From: Vibrio sp. UBA2441
GTDB lineage: Bacteria > Pseudomonadota > Gammaproteobacteria > Enterobacterales > Vibrionaceae
Assembly: GCA_002342685.1 (NCBI GenBank)
Contig: DDQN01000056.1
Span: 1 to 64,000 of the forward strand
Length of the DNA: 64,000 bases
Direction of reading: 5' to 3'
The notes below the pieces were generated by a model. It ran no database searches, was not told the DNA's origin, and saw nothing but the letters and a program-made list of their open reading frames with translations. The translations under genes and the position numbers were made by a program. Each line of letters begins with the position of its first letter. The first letter of the stretch is position 1. Shown here piece after piece: positions 47,625 through 57,238 of this stretch.

Positions 47625-48428
47625 TTACTCTGCCATCTCAGCATTTAAACGAGCATAGAGTGCTGCTGGCGGCATGTAACCTGCGACAAGCTTACCATTA
47701 GGTAGAAATATAGCTGGGGTACCCGAAATACCCAGTTCACGGCCTAATTGATAGTGCTGTGCAACTTTACCCTTACATTGCGCTAGGTTATCTACTTGTT
47801 CTGTAAAATTACGTTCAATTTTTGCTTTATTCATTGCTTGAGCAGAATCCTTAGCGCACCAGATTCGAGCCATTTCTTCAGCCACTTCACCACTTGGCCC
47901 TTGGCGAGGATACGCTAAGTATCGCACTGTAATACCAAGTTCGTTATAGCCACTCATTTGGCTGTGCAAACGCACACAGTAACCACACGTTGTATCGGTA
48001 AATACAGTAATCGCATACTTTTCATCTTTAGCAGGATAGACAATCATCTCATCTTCGAATGCCGCAATTTTTTCTGCATTAGCAGGCGCTTTTCTTTCTT
48101 CAATTAAGTTAACGTACTTCCCGTCGTCATCAAGTGAATAAAGTGCACCTGCAATAAATAGATCGCCTGCTAAGTTAGAAAAAAACAGTCCACCATTGGT
48201 ATCAACTTCGACTAAGCCATTCATAGAAGCTGGAACAATGCTATTTACTTCCACGCCCATTTTTTCAAAACGCGCCCTAAGTTTAGCTTCATCAAGTTTA
48301 ATGCCTGCCACTTGAAGTTCAGCCTGAACTTGAACATCGACTACTTGTTCTGTTTTCGCTTCTTCTGCATTACATGCAGCGACTAACATTGGAGAAGCCA
48401 GAATAATCATTCGGCGTAATACGCTCAT
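47625..48428 (-). CDS. dsbC: Thiol:disulfide interchange protein DsbC
   Basis: Periplasmic disulfide isomerase with an N-terminal dimerisation domain and a thioredoxin-fold domain holding the CGYC active site, plus the cis-Pro loop SGTPA. The ATG at 48428 (267 residues) follows AAGGTGG and begins a signal sequence. That signal ends in MLVAAC, which fits a lipobox with Cys about residue 19, so this DsbC may be lipid-anchored. An earlier start at 48482 overlaps xerD and lacks a ribosome binding site. Confidence 0.92.
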   Translation of the reverse strand: MSVLRRMIILASPMLVAACNAEEAKTEQVVDVQVQAELQVAGIKLDEAKLRARFEKMGVEVNSIVPASMNGLVEVDTNGGLFFSNLAGDLFIAGALYSLDDDGKYVNLIEERKAPANAEKIAAFEDEMIVYPAKDEKYAITVFTDTTCGYCVRLHSQMSGYNELGITVRYLAYPRQGPSGEVAEEMARIWCAKDSAQAMNKAKIERNFTEQVDNLAQCKGKVAQHYQLGRELGISGTPAIFLPNGKLVAGYMPPAALYARLNAEMAE

Positions 48429-48456
48429 TTTTTTTACCACCTTAATAAGTTCTAAT

Positions 48457-49353
48457 TCACGCCCTGGGATGATGTTGTTCATGAATTTGTTTTAATCGTT
48501 CCGTTGCTACGTGAGTATAAATTTGGGTTGTTGATAAGTCACTATGCCCAAGCAACATCTGAACGACTCTGAGATCTGCACCATGATTAAGCAGGTGCGT
48601 AGCAAATGCATGTCTTAAAACATGCGGAGAAAGCATTTCAGTATCAATTCCGGCAACAACAGCATATTGCTTTATGCGGTGCCAAAAAGTTTGCCTGGTC
48701 ATTTGTCTGGCTCGCTTACTTGGAAAAACCACATCCGAACTCTTATCTCCCAGAAGTATTGGTCTGCCTTGCTCAATAAAAGTTTCAATCCAGTCAATAG
48801 CATTTTCTCCCAAAGGCACAAGCCGTTCTTTATTGCCTTTACCTATTATACGAACCACACCCTGACGAAGACTCATGTTTTCCATGGTTAAACTGACCAG
48901 CTCAGTCACCCGCAACCCAGTAGCATAAAGAAGTTCGAGCATCGCCTTATCTCTGAGCTCTATAGGGTCATTAGGGTCTGGAGCTTCCAGCAAATCATCA
49001 ACCTGAGATTCAGAAAGATCTTTAGGTAGCCTTTTAGGCAACTTGGGTGATATTAATAAGGCGCTAGGATCATCACTACGCATCTTTTCACGATAGATAT
49101 ACTGAAACAGTCTTCTGATCGCTGAAAGCATTCTGGCGCGGGACGTCTGTTTGTAATTTTTATCAACTAACCATGCCTGATAATCTTGCAAATCCGAAGT
49201 AGAAACAGACAAAATTTTGAACTGCCCTTTTTCCATCCATTCAAACAAGCGCTTCAAGTCATTTCGATAGGATGCCAGCGTATTTTCCGACAGCCCTTTT
49301 TCCATCCACATAGAATCCAGAAACTGTTCTACAATCACTAAGTCATTGTTCAT
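48457..49353 (-). CDS. xerD: Site-specific recombinase XerD
   Basis: Tyrosine recombinase that works with XerC at dif to resolve chromosome dimers. It has 298 residues, the same as E. coli XerD. The catalytic set is visible: Arg in GLRVTE, His and Arg in HVLRH, His in LLGHSD, Tyr in IYTHV. First gene of the cluster and divergent from fldB, as in E. coli. It is housekeeping, not an integron or phage integrase. Confidence 0.97.
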   Translation of the reverse strand: MNNDLVIVEQFLDSMWMEKGLSENTLASYRNDLKRLFEWMEKGQFKILSVSTSDLQDYQAWLVDKNYKQTSRARMLSAIRRLFQYIYREKMRSDDPSALLISPKLPKRLPKDLSESQVDDLLEAPDPNDPIELRDKAMLELLYATGLRVTELVSLTMENMSLRQGVVRIIGKGNKERLVPLGENAIDWIETFIEQGRPILLGDKSSDVVFPSKRARQMTRQTFWHRIKQYAVVAGIDTEMLSPHVLRHAFATHLLNHGADLRVVQMLLGHSDLSTTQIYTHVATERLKQIHEQHHPRA

Positions 49354-49514
49354 TAATCATCTCGAAATAAATCTTCCACCATCGTATCTAAGTTTAATTA
49401 TATACTCAAACCACTGCAAAATACTCAACGAGATGATTGTAACTGCATTTTGAACTAAATTGAGTATGCGGGTAGAATCGACTCATTAATTATAAAAAGA
49501 ATTATACATCGCTT

Positions 49515-50033
49515 ATGAAAATTGGACTGTTTTACGGCTCTTCAACTTGTTATACCGAAATGGCAGCAGACAAAATACGTGCCATAATTGGAGATGATTT
49601 GGTTGATATTCACAACGTGAAGGATGTGCCGTTAAGTAGGATGAATGACTATGACTTACTCATTCTCGGCATTTCAACCTGGGACTTTGGTGAAATCCAA
49701 GAGGATTGGAGTGCCATATGGGAGCACATCGCTGGCGTGTCGCTAAAAAACAAGTGCGTCGCATTGTTCGGCTTAGGCGATCAAGAAGGTTATGGGGAAT
49801 GGTTCCTAGATGCAATGGGACTGTTACATGACGAATTAGTACCAACTGGAGCTAACTTCATTGGTTACTGGCCTAATCAAGGGTATGAGTTTGAAGCATC
49901 TAAAGCGCTATCTGAAGATGGTCAGCATTTTGTTGGGCTCGCTTTGGATGAAGACTCTCAATATGAATTAAGCGACGAGCGAATCGCAGCTTGGTGTGAG
50001 CAAATTCTTATCGAATATCAGGAAACATTATAA
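49515..50033 (+). CDS. fldB: Flavodoxin FldB
   Basis: Long-chain flavodoxin, 172 residues, a low-potential FMN electron carrier. The phosphate loop is seen at the start (FYGSSTCYTE). ISTWDFGEI and GLGDQEGYGEWF contribute the isoalloxazine-binding loops. Divergent from xerD, the conserved fldB-xerD arrangement. Confidence 0.94.
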   Translation: MKIGLFYGSSTCYTEMAADKIRAIIGDDLVDIHNVKDVPLSRMNDYDLLILGISTWDFGEIQEDWSAIWEHIAGVSLKNKCVALFGLGDQEGYGEWFLDAMGLLHDELVPTGANFIGYWPNQGYEFEASKALSEDGQHFVGLALDEDSQYELSDERIAAWCEQILIEYQETL

Positions 50034-50040
50034 ATTTTTC

Positions 50041-50077
50041 AAAAAAAAGGAAGGCTTATATTCAGCCTTCCTTTTTC
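50041..50077. terminator. Bidirectional terminator fldB/brnQ
   Basis: An 11-bp stem (50046-50056 with 50064-50074) has A runs on the left and T on the right, so it serves both converging genes. Confidence 0.87.
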
Positions 50078-50097
50078 AATTCTCTACGCTTTAACGT

Positions 50098-51411
50098 TTA
50101 CGCTGTTTCTTCTGTTAACAACTCTTGCTTTTCAACATGAATAAACAACATCGCTACCAGTGTTATTGCCGTTGGTAATAACCAACCCATACTATACTCA
50201 AACAGTGGAAGGAAGCTAAACGCTGAGACATCCAAGCCTGCCACTTTAGCTGCATCAAGCAATGCAAACAGCAGAGAAACAGAAATAACCGCACGATAAG
50301 CAAATTTTCGGCTTGGTAATCTGTTTCTAAAGAATGTCAGGGCAACCAATGCAATCGCAATAGGATAAAGAGCAAACAATACCGGAACTGACAAGCTGAT
50401 CAACTGAGCAAGCCCAACATTTGCTACAAGTGTACATGTTAGACCAACAATAATTACCCACGCTTTATATGACACTTTGCATAATGAACTAAAGAAATCA
50501 GAACAAGCAGAGATAAGACCAATGGCTGTTGTCAAACAAGCAAGAAGTACAATAGTAGACAATACATATTGACCCGATGTACCAAATAATGACTGAACAT
50601 ACGCACTCAGAATGACTCCACCATTATCCGCATTAAGCGTTACACCACCACTAGTTGCACCTAAATAGAATAATGAAATGTAAATAAATGCTAGTCCACT
50701 TGCCGCCACTATACCTGCGATGATTAAATATTTTGTTATTGCTGCCTTTTCTGTAATGCCTTTGCCGCGCAAAGCATCAACGATAAGCATACCAAACATC
50801 AATGACGCAAAAGTATCCATGGTGTTATAACCTTCAAGGAAACCTTTTACTAATGGTTGGGAGATATAATCCCCCTGAGGTGGCATAATTTCACCCTGTG
50901 GGCTTACAAATACACCTATAGCTAGCACAACCAAACTGATAAATAATACTGGCGTTAATACTTTCCCTATAATGTCGATTAGTTTTCCTTGAGACCAAGC
51001 AAAAAACATAGCAACAGAAAAGAAAACCATGGAAAAAATAGTGAGATCAGACTGAGCAGCATCAATGATAAATGGCTTAATAGCCATCTCATAAGCAACT
51101 AAACCGGTACGCGGTGCAGCGAAAGCTGGACCAATGATAACAAACATCAACAGAGCCATAATAGTCGATGCACGTTTTGGTAAGTCTTGCGTCAGTTTAT
51201 CCCATGTGCCACCAGCAATAGCGATAGCAACAATCGTAATTAACGGTAAACCAACAGCGGTGACTAGGAACCCAAACATTGCTGGCAGGGTATTTTCTCC
51301 AGCTAACTGACCCGCAAGAGGAGGAAAAATAATGTTTCCTGCACCTAAAAAGAAAGCAAATAGCATAAAACCTACTGCTATTATGTCAGTTAATTTTAAG
51401 TTCTGACTCAT
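50098..51411 (-). CDS. brnQ: Branched-chain amino acid transporter BrnQ
   Basis: LIVCS-family Na+- or H+-coupled symporter for Leu, Ile and Val, 437 residues with about twelve membrane segments. The start FFLGAGNIIFPP is typical of the family. It is a single gene. The 280 bp upstream are AT-rich with no further gene seen. Confidence 0.94.
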   Translation of the reverse strand: MSQNLKLTDIIAVGFMLFAFFLGAGNIIFPPLAGQLAGENTLPAMFGFLVTAVGLPLITIVAIAIAGGTWDKLTQDLPKRASTIMALLMFVIIGPAFAAPRTGLVAYEMAIKPFIIDAAQSDLTIFSMVFFSVAMFFAWSQGKLIDIIGKVLTPVLFISLVVLAIGVFVSPQGEIMPPQGDYISQPLVKGFLEGYNTMDTFASLMFGMLIVDALRGKGITEKAAITKYLIIAGIVAASGLAFIYISLFYLGATSGGVTLNADNGGVILSAYVQSLFGTSGQYVLSTIVLLACLTTAIGLISACSDFFSSLCKVSYKAWVIIVGLTCTLVANVGLAQLISLSVPVLFALYPIAIALVALTFFRNRLPSRKFAYRAVISVSLLFALLDAAKVAGLDVSAFSFLPLFEYSMGWLLPTAITLVAMLFIHVEKQELLTEETA

Positions 51412-51703
51412 AAAAAAACCTTAAGATAATATATTGCATACAGAAGAATAAATAGATTATTCGACTAATTTGAAGGGCGTGATAATGACGAAATAGAGTC
51501 GAACGGTCAATAGTTAGCCCAAAAACAAAACATTCGACCGCAATAACAGCAAAAGCATAGCTAAAGAAACTATATATTAGTTAAATTATAGATGATCGAC
51601 AAAGCTAGCTTATTGAACTGCGCTACAGTGTAAAGTATATAAGTTTATCCTTTTCTCCATAATCAGTTATAAACACCTAGCAACTTTAAATTTGCAGAAG
51701 ATA

Positions 51704-52423
51704 ATGAAAAAAGAAAAAATAAGAACTAAAGACTTTAAATTCAAGAAGTTCAATATTTACGGAGGCTTCTCCGGCATGCCAGTAAGCACTGACGGTGTGC
51801 TGCTTGGTGCTTGGATTGACATAGATCAAGCTCGGTCCATTTTAGATATTGGAACAGGAACCGGACTCTTATCGCTGATGTGCGCGCAACGCTTTCCAGA
51901 GTCCACGGTTACTGCTATAGAGATTGATCACATGGCTGCAGAAGCTGCATTACAGAACTTCAAACAGAGTGCGTGGTCTGACAGACTCAAACTCATTCAG
52001 AAAAACATCCTAGAGTGGGAAACCCCCACTGCTTTTGACACTATTATCTGCAATCCTCCTTATTTCAATTTTGGGGAGCAGTCTCCGTCAGTTCGACGGG
52101 CAACAGCTAGGCACACTGACTCGCTAAATCACAGAGATTTACTCACTAAGAGCTGGAAAGTATTAAAGCCAAATGGCAAGGCAAATTTTATTTTGCCCGA
52201 GTTTGAAGGAGAGCAGTTCATCCAGTTAGCATTGTCTATGGGTTGGTATTTATCTCGTTTATGTAGGGTAAAACCAAATGAAAACAAACCGATAAATAGA
52301 TTAGTATTTGAAATATCAAAGAGCCAATGTCATTGTCGGGAATCAGAGTTAACCATCCGGCACTCAGGCAGCTACAGTTCTGAATTTATTGCTTTAACAA
52401 AAGAGTTTTATTTAAAGATGTAG
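51704..52423 (+). CDS. trmN6: tRNA1(Val) (adenine(37)-N6)-methyltransferase TrmN6
   Basis: YfiC family SAM-dependent methyltransferase for A37 of tRNA1-Val. The SAM loop is DIGTGTGLLSLM and the catalytic motif NPPYF. The ATG at 51704 (239 residues) is chosen; a TTG at 51692 is in frame. Placed next to srmB, as yfiC and srmB are in E. coli. Confidence 0.92.
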   Translation: MKKEKIRTKDFKFKKFNIYGGFSGMPVSTDGVLLGAWIDIDQARSILDIGTGTGLLSLMCAQRFPESTVTAIEIDHMAAEAALQNFKQSAWSDRLKLIQKNILEWETPTAFDTIICNPPYFNFGEQSPSVRRATARHTDSLNHRDLLTKSWKVLKPNGKANFILPEFEGEQFIQLALSMGWYLSRLCRVKPNENKPINRLVFEISKSQCHCRESELTIRHSGSYSSEFIALTKEFYLKM

Positions 52424-52489
52424 AAAAGCCGCACAATCATCTATAATGCGCGGCCAAACTTTTAACTACCCGCTTGTGGAGATCCTATT

Positions 52490-53722
52490 GTGGCCAATAA
52501 ATTTGCTGAACTAGAACTTGATCCAAACCTTTTAGCCGCGATTGAAGATATGGGATATGATCGCCCAACCCAGGTACAAGAAGAAGCCATACCACAAGCT
52601 TTGGACGGTAAAGACATTCTAGCCTCAGCGCCAACGGGGACCGGAAAAACTGCCGCTTTTGTTTTGCCAGCCTTGCAGTTTCTACAAGATTTCCCTCGCA
52701 AAAAATCTGGACCTGCTCGTATATTAATACTGACTCCTACTCGTGAATTAGCTATGCAGGTCGCCGATCATGCTCGTGCACTGGCCAAAAATACTAACTT
52801 AAAGATCTTTACTATCACCGGCGGTGTTATGTATCAGGATCACGCAGATATTCTAGCGACAACGCAAGATATCGTAGTCGCAACTCCAGGTCGTCTGATG
52901 GAGTATATTGAAGCAGAGCGTTTTGATTGCCGTGCTATCGAATGGCTAGTACTGGACGAAGCAGATCGAATGTTGGACATGGGGTTCGGTCCCGTTGTAG
53001 ACAGGTTATCAGGCGAGTGCCGCTGGCGTAAACAAACGCTATTGTTTTCTGCGACTTTAGAAGGTCGTGGTGTGGAAGGGTTTACCGCTGATTTGTTGAA
53101 TGAGCCTGCAGTTGTTACTGCTGAGCCTTCTCGCCGAGAAAGAAAAAAAATCACTCAGTGGTATCACCGAGCAGATACCTTAGAGCATAAGGTTGAGTTG
53201 CTAAAACACATCCTTACACAAGATGCTGAGCGATCTATCATCTTTATCAAAACTCGTGAGCGCCTGGGTGAATTGCGTGAATTATTGGATAGCGCACAAA
53301 TTCCTTGCAGCTGGATTCAGGGAGAAATGCCACAAGACCGCCGCAACAATGCAATTCGACGTTTTCGCGACGGAGAAGTTAATGTCTTATTAGCAACAGA
53401 CGTTGCTGCCCGTGGTATTGACCTGCCAGATGTCAGCCACGTAATCAACTATGACATGCCACGCACTGCAGACGTATATTTACACCGTATTGGCCGCACT
53501 GCACGCGCAGGTAAAAAAGGTAATGCAGTCTCTATCATAGAAGCTCATGATCAACCAATGCTAGATCGCGTTGCACGATACACACAAGAAGAGATTAAAG
53601 AACGCTTTGTGAAAGGGATGCGTCCTACACATAAAAAAGCCGTGTTTAAGAAAAAGAAAAAAGTGAAAGATAGTGCGAAGAAGAAAAGCGCTGTTAAAAA
53701 GAAAAATGCTAAGAAAAAATAA
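52490..53722 (+). CDS. srmB: DEAD-box RNA helicase SrmB
   Basis: RNA helicase for early 50S assembly. 410 residues with Q motif, Walker A APTGTGKT (about 50-57), DEAD (LVLDEADRM), SAT and HRIGRTAR motifs, and a Lys-rich C-terminal tail (about 375-410) for RNA binding. The start is GTG at 52490, 7 bp after TGGAGA. A TATAAT with a GC-rich discriminator (52442-52453) lies upstream. Confidence 0.95.
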   Translation: MANKFAELELDPNLLAAIEDMGYDRPTQVQEEAIPQALDGKDILASAPTGTGKTAAFVLPALQFLQDFPRKKSGPARILILTPTRELAMQVADHARALAKNTNLKIFTITGGVMYQDHADILATTQDIVVATPGRLMEYIEAERFDCRAIEWLVLDEADRMLDMGFGPVVDRLSGECRWRKQTLLFSATLEGRGVEGFTADLLNEPAVVTAEPSRRERKKITQWYHRADTLEHKVELLKHILTQDAERSIIFIKTRERLGELRELLDSAQIPCSWIQGEMPQDRRNNAIRRFRDGEVNVLLATDVAARGIDLPDVSHVINYDMPRTADVYLHRIGRTARAGKKGNAVSIIEAHDQPMLDRVARYTQEEIKERFVKGMRPTHKKAVFKKKKKVKDSAKKKSAVKKKNAKKK

Positions 53723-53802
53723 CATCAAACGTTAACCTTATTGAAAAATGGGCATTATCTGAAAAATGATGATGCCCACTTCCTATCTAATACTGTGCAA
53801 TA

Positions 53803-54579
53803 CTAACTCTGCTCTTCTCGCTTAAATACTAGCTCTGTCGCACTCGACTCTTCTTCGACAAAGTAATATCCAGCAATATCGAACTTAGTCAGTTCTTCAA
53901 TAGAACTAATTTGATTATCAATAATGTAGCGGGCCATCATTCCGCGCGCCTTTTTAGCAAAAAAACTGATCACTTTATACTGACCTTTTTTACAGTCTTT
54001 GAAAATCGGAGTCACGATAGTTCCATCCAGCTGTTTCTTCTTCACTGATTTGAAATATTCATTGGACGCTAAATTGATAAGTACGCGATCACCCTGCTCA
54101 GCTAATGCCTGGTTTAACTTTTCAGTAATCACGCTTCCCCAAAATTGATAAAGATTCGTACCGCGTTTGTTAGCAAGCTTAGTTCCCATTTCTAAACGAT
54201 ACGGTTGCATCAAGTCTAGAGGTTTCAATAGTCCATACAAGCCAGACAACATCCTTAAATGCGACTGAGCAAAATCAAAGTCAGTGTCACTCATCGTCTC
54301 AGCCGCTAACCCCGTATACACGTCGCCCTTAAAAGCAAGAATTGCCTGTCTTGCATTCTCTATCGTGAAGTCTTCGCTCCACTGTTCAAAACGCGCAACA
54401 TTAAGCCCAGCAATTTTATCGCTTACCTTCATCAATGCTGAAATATCCAATGGTGTGAGTTTCTGACACACTTCAATAAGCTCTTTGGAGTATTCAATTA
54501 ACTCAGGCTGAGTATACTTTTCTGTAGCTAGGGGTGACTCATAATCTAACGTTTTAGCGGGTGATACGACGATAAGCAT
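53803..54579 (-). CDS. yaaA: Peroxide stress resistance protein YaaA
   Basis: DUF328 family protein, 258 residues, that lowers free intracellular iron during hydrogen peroxide stress in E. coli (OxyR regulon). The N-terminus SPAKTLDYESP and the KKARGMMARYII block are family hallmarks. Converges with srmB across an imperfect inverted repeat (53749-53778). Confidence 0.94.
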   Translation of the reverse strand: MLIVVSPAKTLDYESPLATEKYTQPELIEYSKELIEVCQKLTPLDISALMKVSDKIAGLNVARFEQWSEDFTIENARQAILAFKGDVYTGLAAETMSDTDFDFAQSHLRMLSGLYGLLKPLDLMQPYRLEMGTKLANKRGTNLYQFWGSVITEKLNQALAEQGDRVLINLASNEYFKSVKKKQLDGTIVTPIFKDCKKGQYKVISFFAKKARGMMARYIIDNQISSIEELTKFDIAGYYFVEEESSATELVFKREEQS

Positions 54580-54681
54580 ATTTGAATTCCTGAATGATTT
54601 TTAATTTATATTGTACCCAAGTAGCGTTAAGGTGATCGGTACAGTGACAAAGTATTTTCGCGCCTTTAAATCATAGAATAT

Positions 54682-54713
54682 AAAAAAAGCCACGCAGAGT
54701 CAGCATGGCTTTA
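54682..54713 (-). terminator. Terminator of the alanine symporter gene
   Basis: Minus strand AAAGCCATGC-loop-GCGTGGCTTTTTTT: ten-bp stem with one mismatch and a T run. Confidence 0.8.
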
Positions 54714-54746
54714 ACTATTTAATTGATAGAGAGTGCCTCTCAGAGA

Positions 54747-56180
54747 TTAAGAGCTCTTTTTATCCTGATACCAAATCCCCTCTTCCAACTGTGATTTCAG
54801 CTCAGGGTATTCGTTAGCATCAAAAGTAGGCACTTTACCTGCTGCTAATTGGCGATTGTAGTCTTTAGCCAGTTTAATCACTATTCCAGATAATAAAATA
54901 ATTGCCACCAAGTTAACTATCGCCATTAAGCCCATTGACACATCAGCCAATGACCAAATCACTGGAAGAGAACCGATAGAACCAAACATCACCATACCAA
55001 GTACGATCAAACGGAATACATTCAGACCAGCTTTGTGGTTGTGCTCTAGAAATATCAGGTTTGTTTCAGCGTATGAGTAATTTGCAATGATTGAAGTAAA
55101 TGCGAAGAAAAAGATAGCTACAGCGACAAATATTGAACCCCAATCGCCAACCTGAGAGCTAAGCGCCCTCTGAGTAAGCTCAATGCCCGTAACCTCACCA
55201 TGTGGAACATACTCACCGGAAACTAGAATGATAGCCACAGTGGCTGTACAAATCACCATAGTGTCAGCAAAAACACCTAACATTTGCACATAACCCTGCG
55301 AGGCAGGATGCGGAGGATATGGCGTAGCAGACGCCGCAGCGTTTGGCGCAGAACCCATACCGGCCTCGTTAGAGAATAACCCTCGTTTGATTCCGTTGAT
55401 CATTGCTTGAGCGATGGCATAACCTAAACCACCCGCTGCCGCTTCTTGGAAACCAAACGCACTCTTAAAGATCAAAGCGATAGCACCAGGAACTTTATCA
55501 AGATTCATTCCCACTACAAAGACAGCCAAAGCAAGATACAACAGTGCCATTACTGGAACAATCAGTTCAGCAGTACGAGCAATTGTTCGGATACCACCAA
55601 AAATGACAACAGCGGAGATAGATACAATACCGATACCGACATAAAGCGGCTCCCAGCCAAATGCAGTCTCCATCGCGCCAGCGATTGAGTTTGCTTGAAC
55701 GGCATTAAATACTAAGCCAAATGCGATAATGAGAAAAATAGAGAATAGAACGCCCATCCAGCGCATTCCAAGACCCTTTTCCATGTAATACGCAGGACCG
55801 CCTCGATAGTTACCATCATCATCTTTTGTTTTATAAAGCTGTGCTAGCGTACTCTCAGCGAAAGAAGTCGCCATACCGAGCATGGCGATAAGCCACATCC
55901 AAAAGATGGCACCGGGACCACCTGCAGTAAGTGCAACAGCAACACCAGCCATGTTGCCAGTTCCCACTCGAGCAGCCAAACTAGTACAAAGAGCCTGAAA
56001 AGAAGATATCCCAGCTTTGTCTGCCTTACGGCTATTTTTCAGCACACTGAACATATGACCAAAATGGCGTATCTGAATAAATCCAAGTCGAACAGTAAAA
56101 TAGATACCTACGCCAACCAAAAGGTAAACCAGTATCGATCCCCATAGGAGATCATTCATTAAGTTAATTATGTCTGTCAC
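54747..56180 (-). CDS. Alanine/glycine:cation symporter (AGCS family)
   Basis: Na+- or H+-coupled alanine/glycine uptake system (DagA/AlsT-like), 477 residues with about ten membrane segments. Family signatures AARVGTGNMAGVAVA and FSNEAGMGSAPNAAA are intact. Monocistronic with its own terminator. I looked for a glycine riboswitch upstream, as other Vibrio symporters have, and saw none. Confidence 0.93.
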   Translation of the reverse strand: MTDIINLMNDLLWGSILVYLLVGVGIYFTVRLGFIQIRHFGHMFSVLKNSRKADKAGISSFQALCTSLAARVGTGNMAGVAVALTAGGPGAIFWMWLIAMLGMATSFAESTLAQLYKTKDDDGNYRGGPAYYMEKGLGMRWMGVLFSIFLIIAFGLVFNAVQANSIAGAMETAFGWEPLYVGIGIVSISAVVIFGGIRTIARTAELIVPVMALLYLALAVFVVGMNLDKVPGAIALIFKSAFGFQEAAAGGLGYAIAQAMINGIKRGLFSNEAGMGSAPNAAASATPYPPHPASQGYVQMLGVFADTMVICTATVAIILVSGEYVPHGEVTGIELTQRALSSQVGDWGSIFVAVAIFFFAFTSIIANYSYAETNLIFLEHNHKAGLNVFRLIVLGMVMFGSIGSLPVIWSLADVSMGLMAIVNLVAIILLSGIVIKLAKDYNRQLAAGKVPTFDANEYPELKSQLEEGIWYQDKKSS

Positions 56181-56988
56181 AAGAGCCTCTTATTGAGTTA
56201 AGCGATAATATCCAATCTCGAACTTGGTGCGATAACAACACTATTTTTAGACTCAAACCGCTTTAAGGTATAGATGTTTCGTCAAATCTATAAAATTGGT
56301 GAGATTAATTATGGTTTTTAAGGGGAGTCCCCTTTGGTTGTCATGTTGCTTTATTGGCTGCATCGCATCAAATTAAAGTAAAAATGAAATACATTGCATA
56401 TCATCATATTTATTGACCGCAGGATAATGCAGCTCCAAAGACAAAAAATCAATACCAAACCAATTGCTTAAAACGACTGTTTTTCACCAACCTAACACTA
56501 ATAATCAACATTATTAACAACACATAATTCAAAATAAGCCTACAAACCACTAGAAACCAAACTAGAAGAACCAATAGGCAATCCTTAAGACAATTATGAG
56601 TCACTCGTCTTTATTAAAGTCTTTAGATTCAAGGATTGAGCAGAATAAGAAGGGAGTCTCTTTTATGCGAGCGCTAACATTCACCACCCAAAAGTACATC
56701 TACATTTAGTGAATTTCTAGACTCATCGGATAAATCGTTTTTAACAAGATAAATATCTCAAAAAATAATTCTCTATTTGCTCTACCTGCTTAATTTTTAA
56801 GCAAATAAAAAGAATAAACTGTGAATCCAGATAAAATTTCTAATAAAAAGTTCATCAAAGAGAAACAAATGAGAAACACATCATAGTTATTATCACCCTC
56901 AATATGGTACTTAAGATACTCATACACAAACATCTCTAAATGTTGAGATATTGGGTATTAAGGTCAATAACTATAAAGAGAGGTCAAC
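56181..56988. other. Long AT-rich intergenic region
   Basis: About 800 bp between the symporter and the DUF3545 gene. I see a short palindrome AAGGGGAGTCCCCTT (56319-56333) in the symporter upstream region, a hairpin TGCTTA/TAAGCA, and one possible 37-codon ORF listed separately. Nothing else is recognisable. Confidence 0.5.
56596..56709 (+). CDS. Possible 37-residue small protein
   Basis: An ATG ORF beginning MSHSSLLKSLDSRIEQNKK, slightly basic, mid-way in an 800-bp gap. An internal in-frame ATG (56665) is preceded by AAGGGAG and would give a 14-residue peptide instead. No family is recognised, and the first ATG lacks a good ribosome binding site, so it may be chance. Confidence 0.25.
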   Translation: MSHSSLLKSLDSRIEQNKKGVSFMRALTFTTQKYIYI

Positions 56989-57174
56989 ATGGAAGGCTTT
57001 CTACTAGACGACATAACGGGAATCAGCAACCATCAACCACGCTCAAGCAGAGCAAAGCCAGCAAAGCGTAGATGGCGAGAAATAGAGGCAATTAAAGACC
57101 GCCAGCGTCTACAAAAAGAGTTAATGGATATGGACGTTTGCCTTGATCACTGCTTAGAAAAATTGGATATTTAA
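56989..57174 (+). CDS. DUF3545 family small protein
   Basis: 61-residue basic protein. The block KRRWREIEAIKDRQRLQKEL (about 26-45) is the DUF3545 signature found in Vibrio and Shewanella; function unknown. It is predicted to be helical and cytoplasmic. GAGAGG lies 6 bp before the ATG and a clear terminator follows. Confidence 0.82.
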   Translation: MEGFLLDDITGISNHQPRSSRAKPAKRRWREIEAIKDRQRLQKELMDMDVCLDHCLEKLDI

Positions 57175-57198
57175 TACCCTCTACTAACAAACATTCAG

Positions 57199-57228
57199 AA
57201 CAGGCACCTTTAGTGCCTGTTTTATTTT
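57199..57228 (+). terminator. Terminator of the DUF3545 gene
   Basis: Perfect 9-bp stem AACAGGCAC/GTGCCTGTT (57199-57207 with 57213-57221) followed by TTATTTT. Confidence 0.88.
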
Positions 57229-57238
57229 ACTACTGCTT

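Noticed and set aside
48457..49353. XerD as an integrase marking a mobile element
   Set aside because: Length, catalytic motifs and the fldB/xerD-dsbC-recJ context identify the housekeeping dif recombinase.
56181..56400. Glycine riboswitch ahead of the alanine symporter
   Set aside because: I looked on the minus strand for the conserved purine-rich aptamer blocks and a terminator and found neither.
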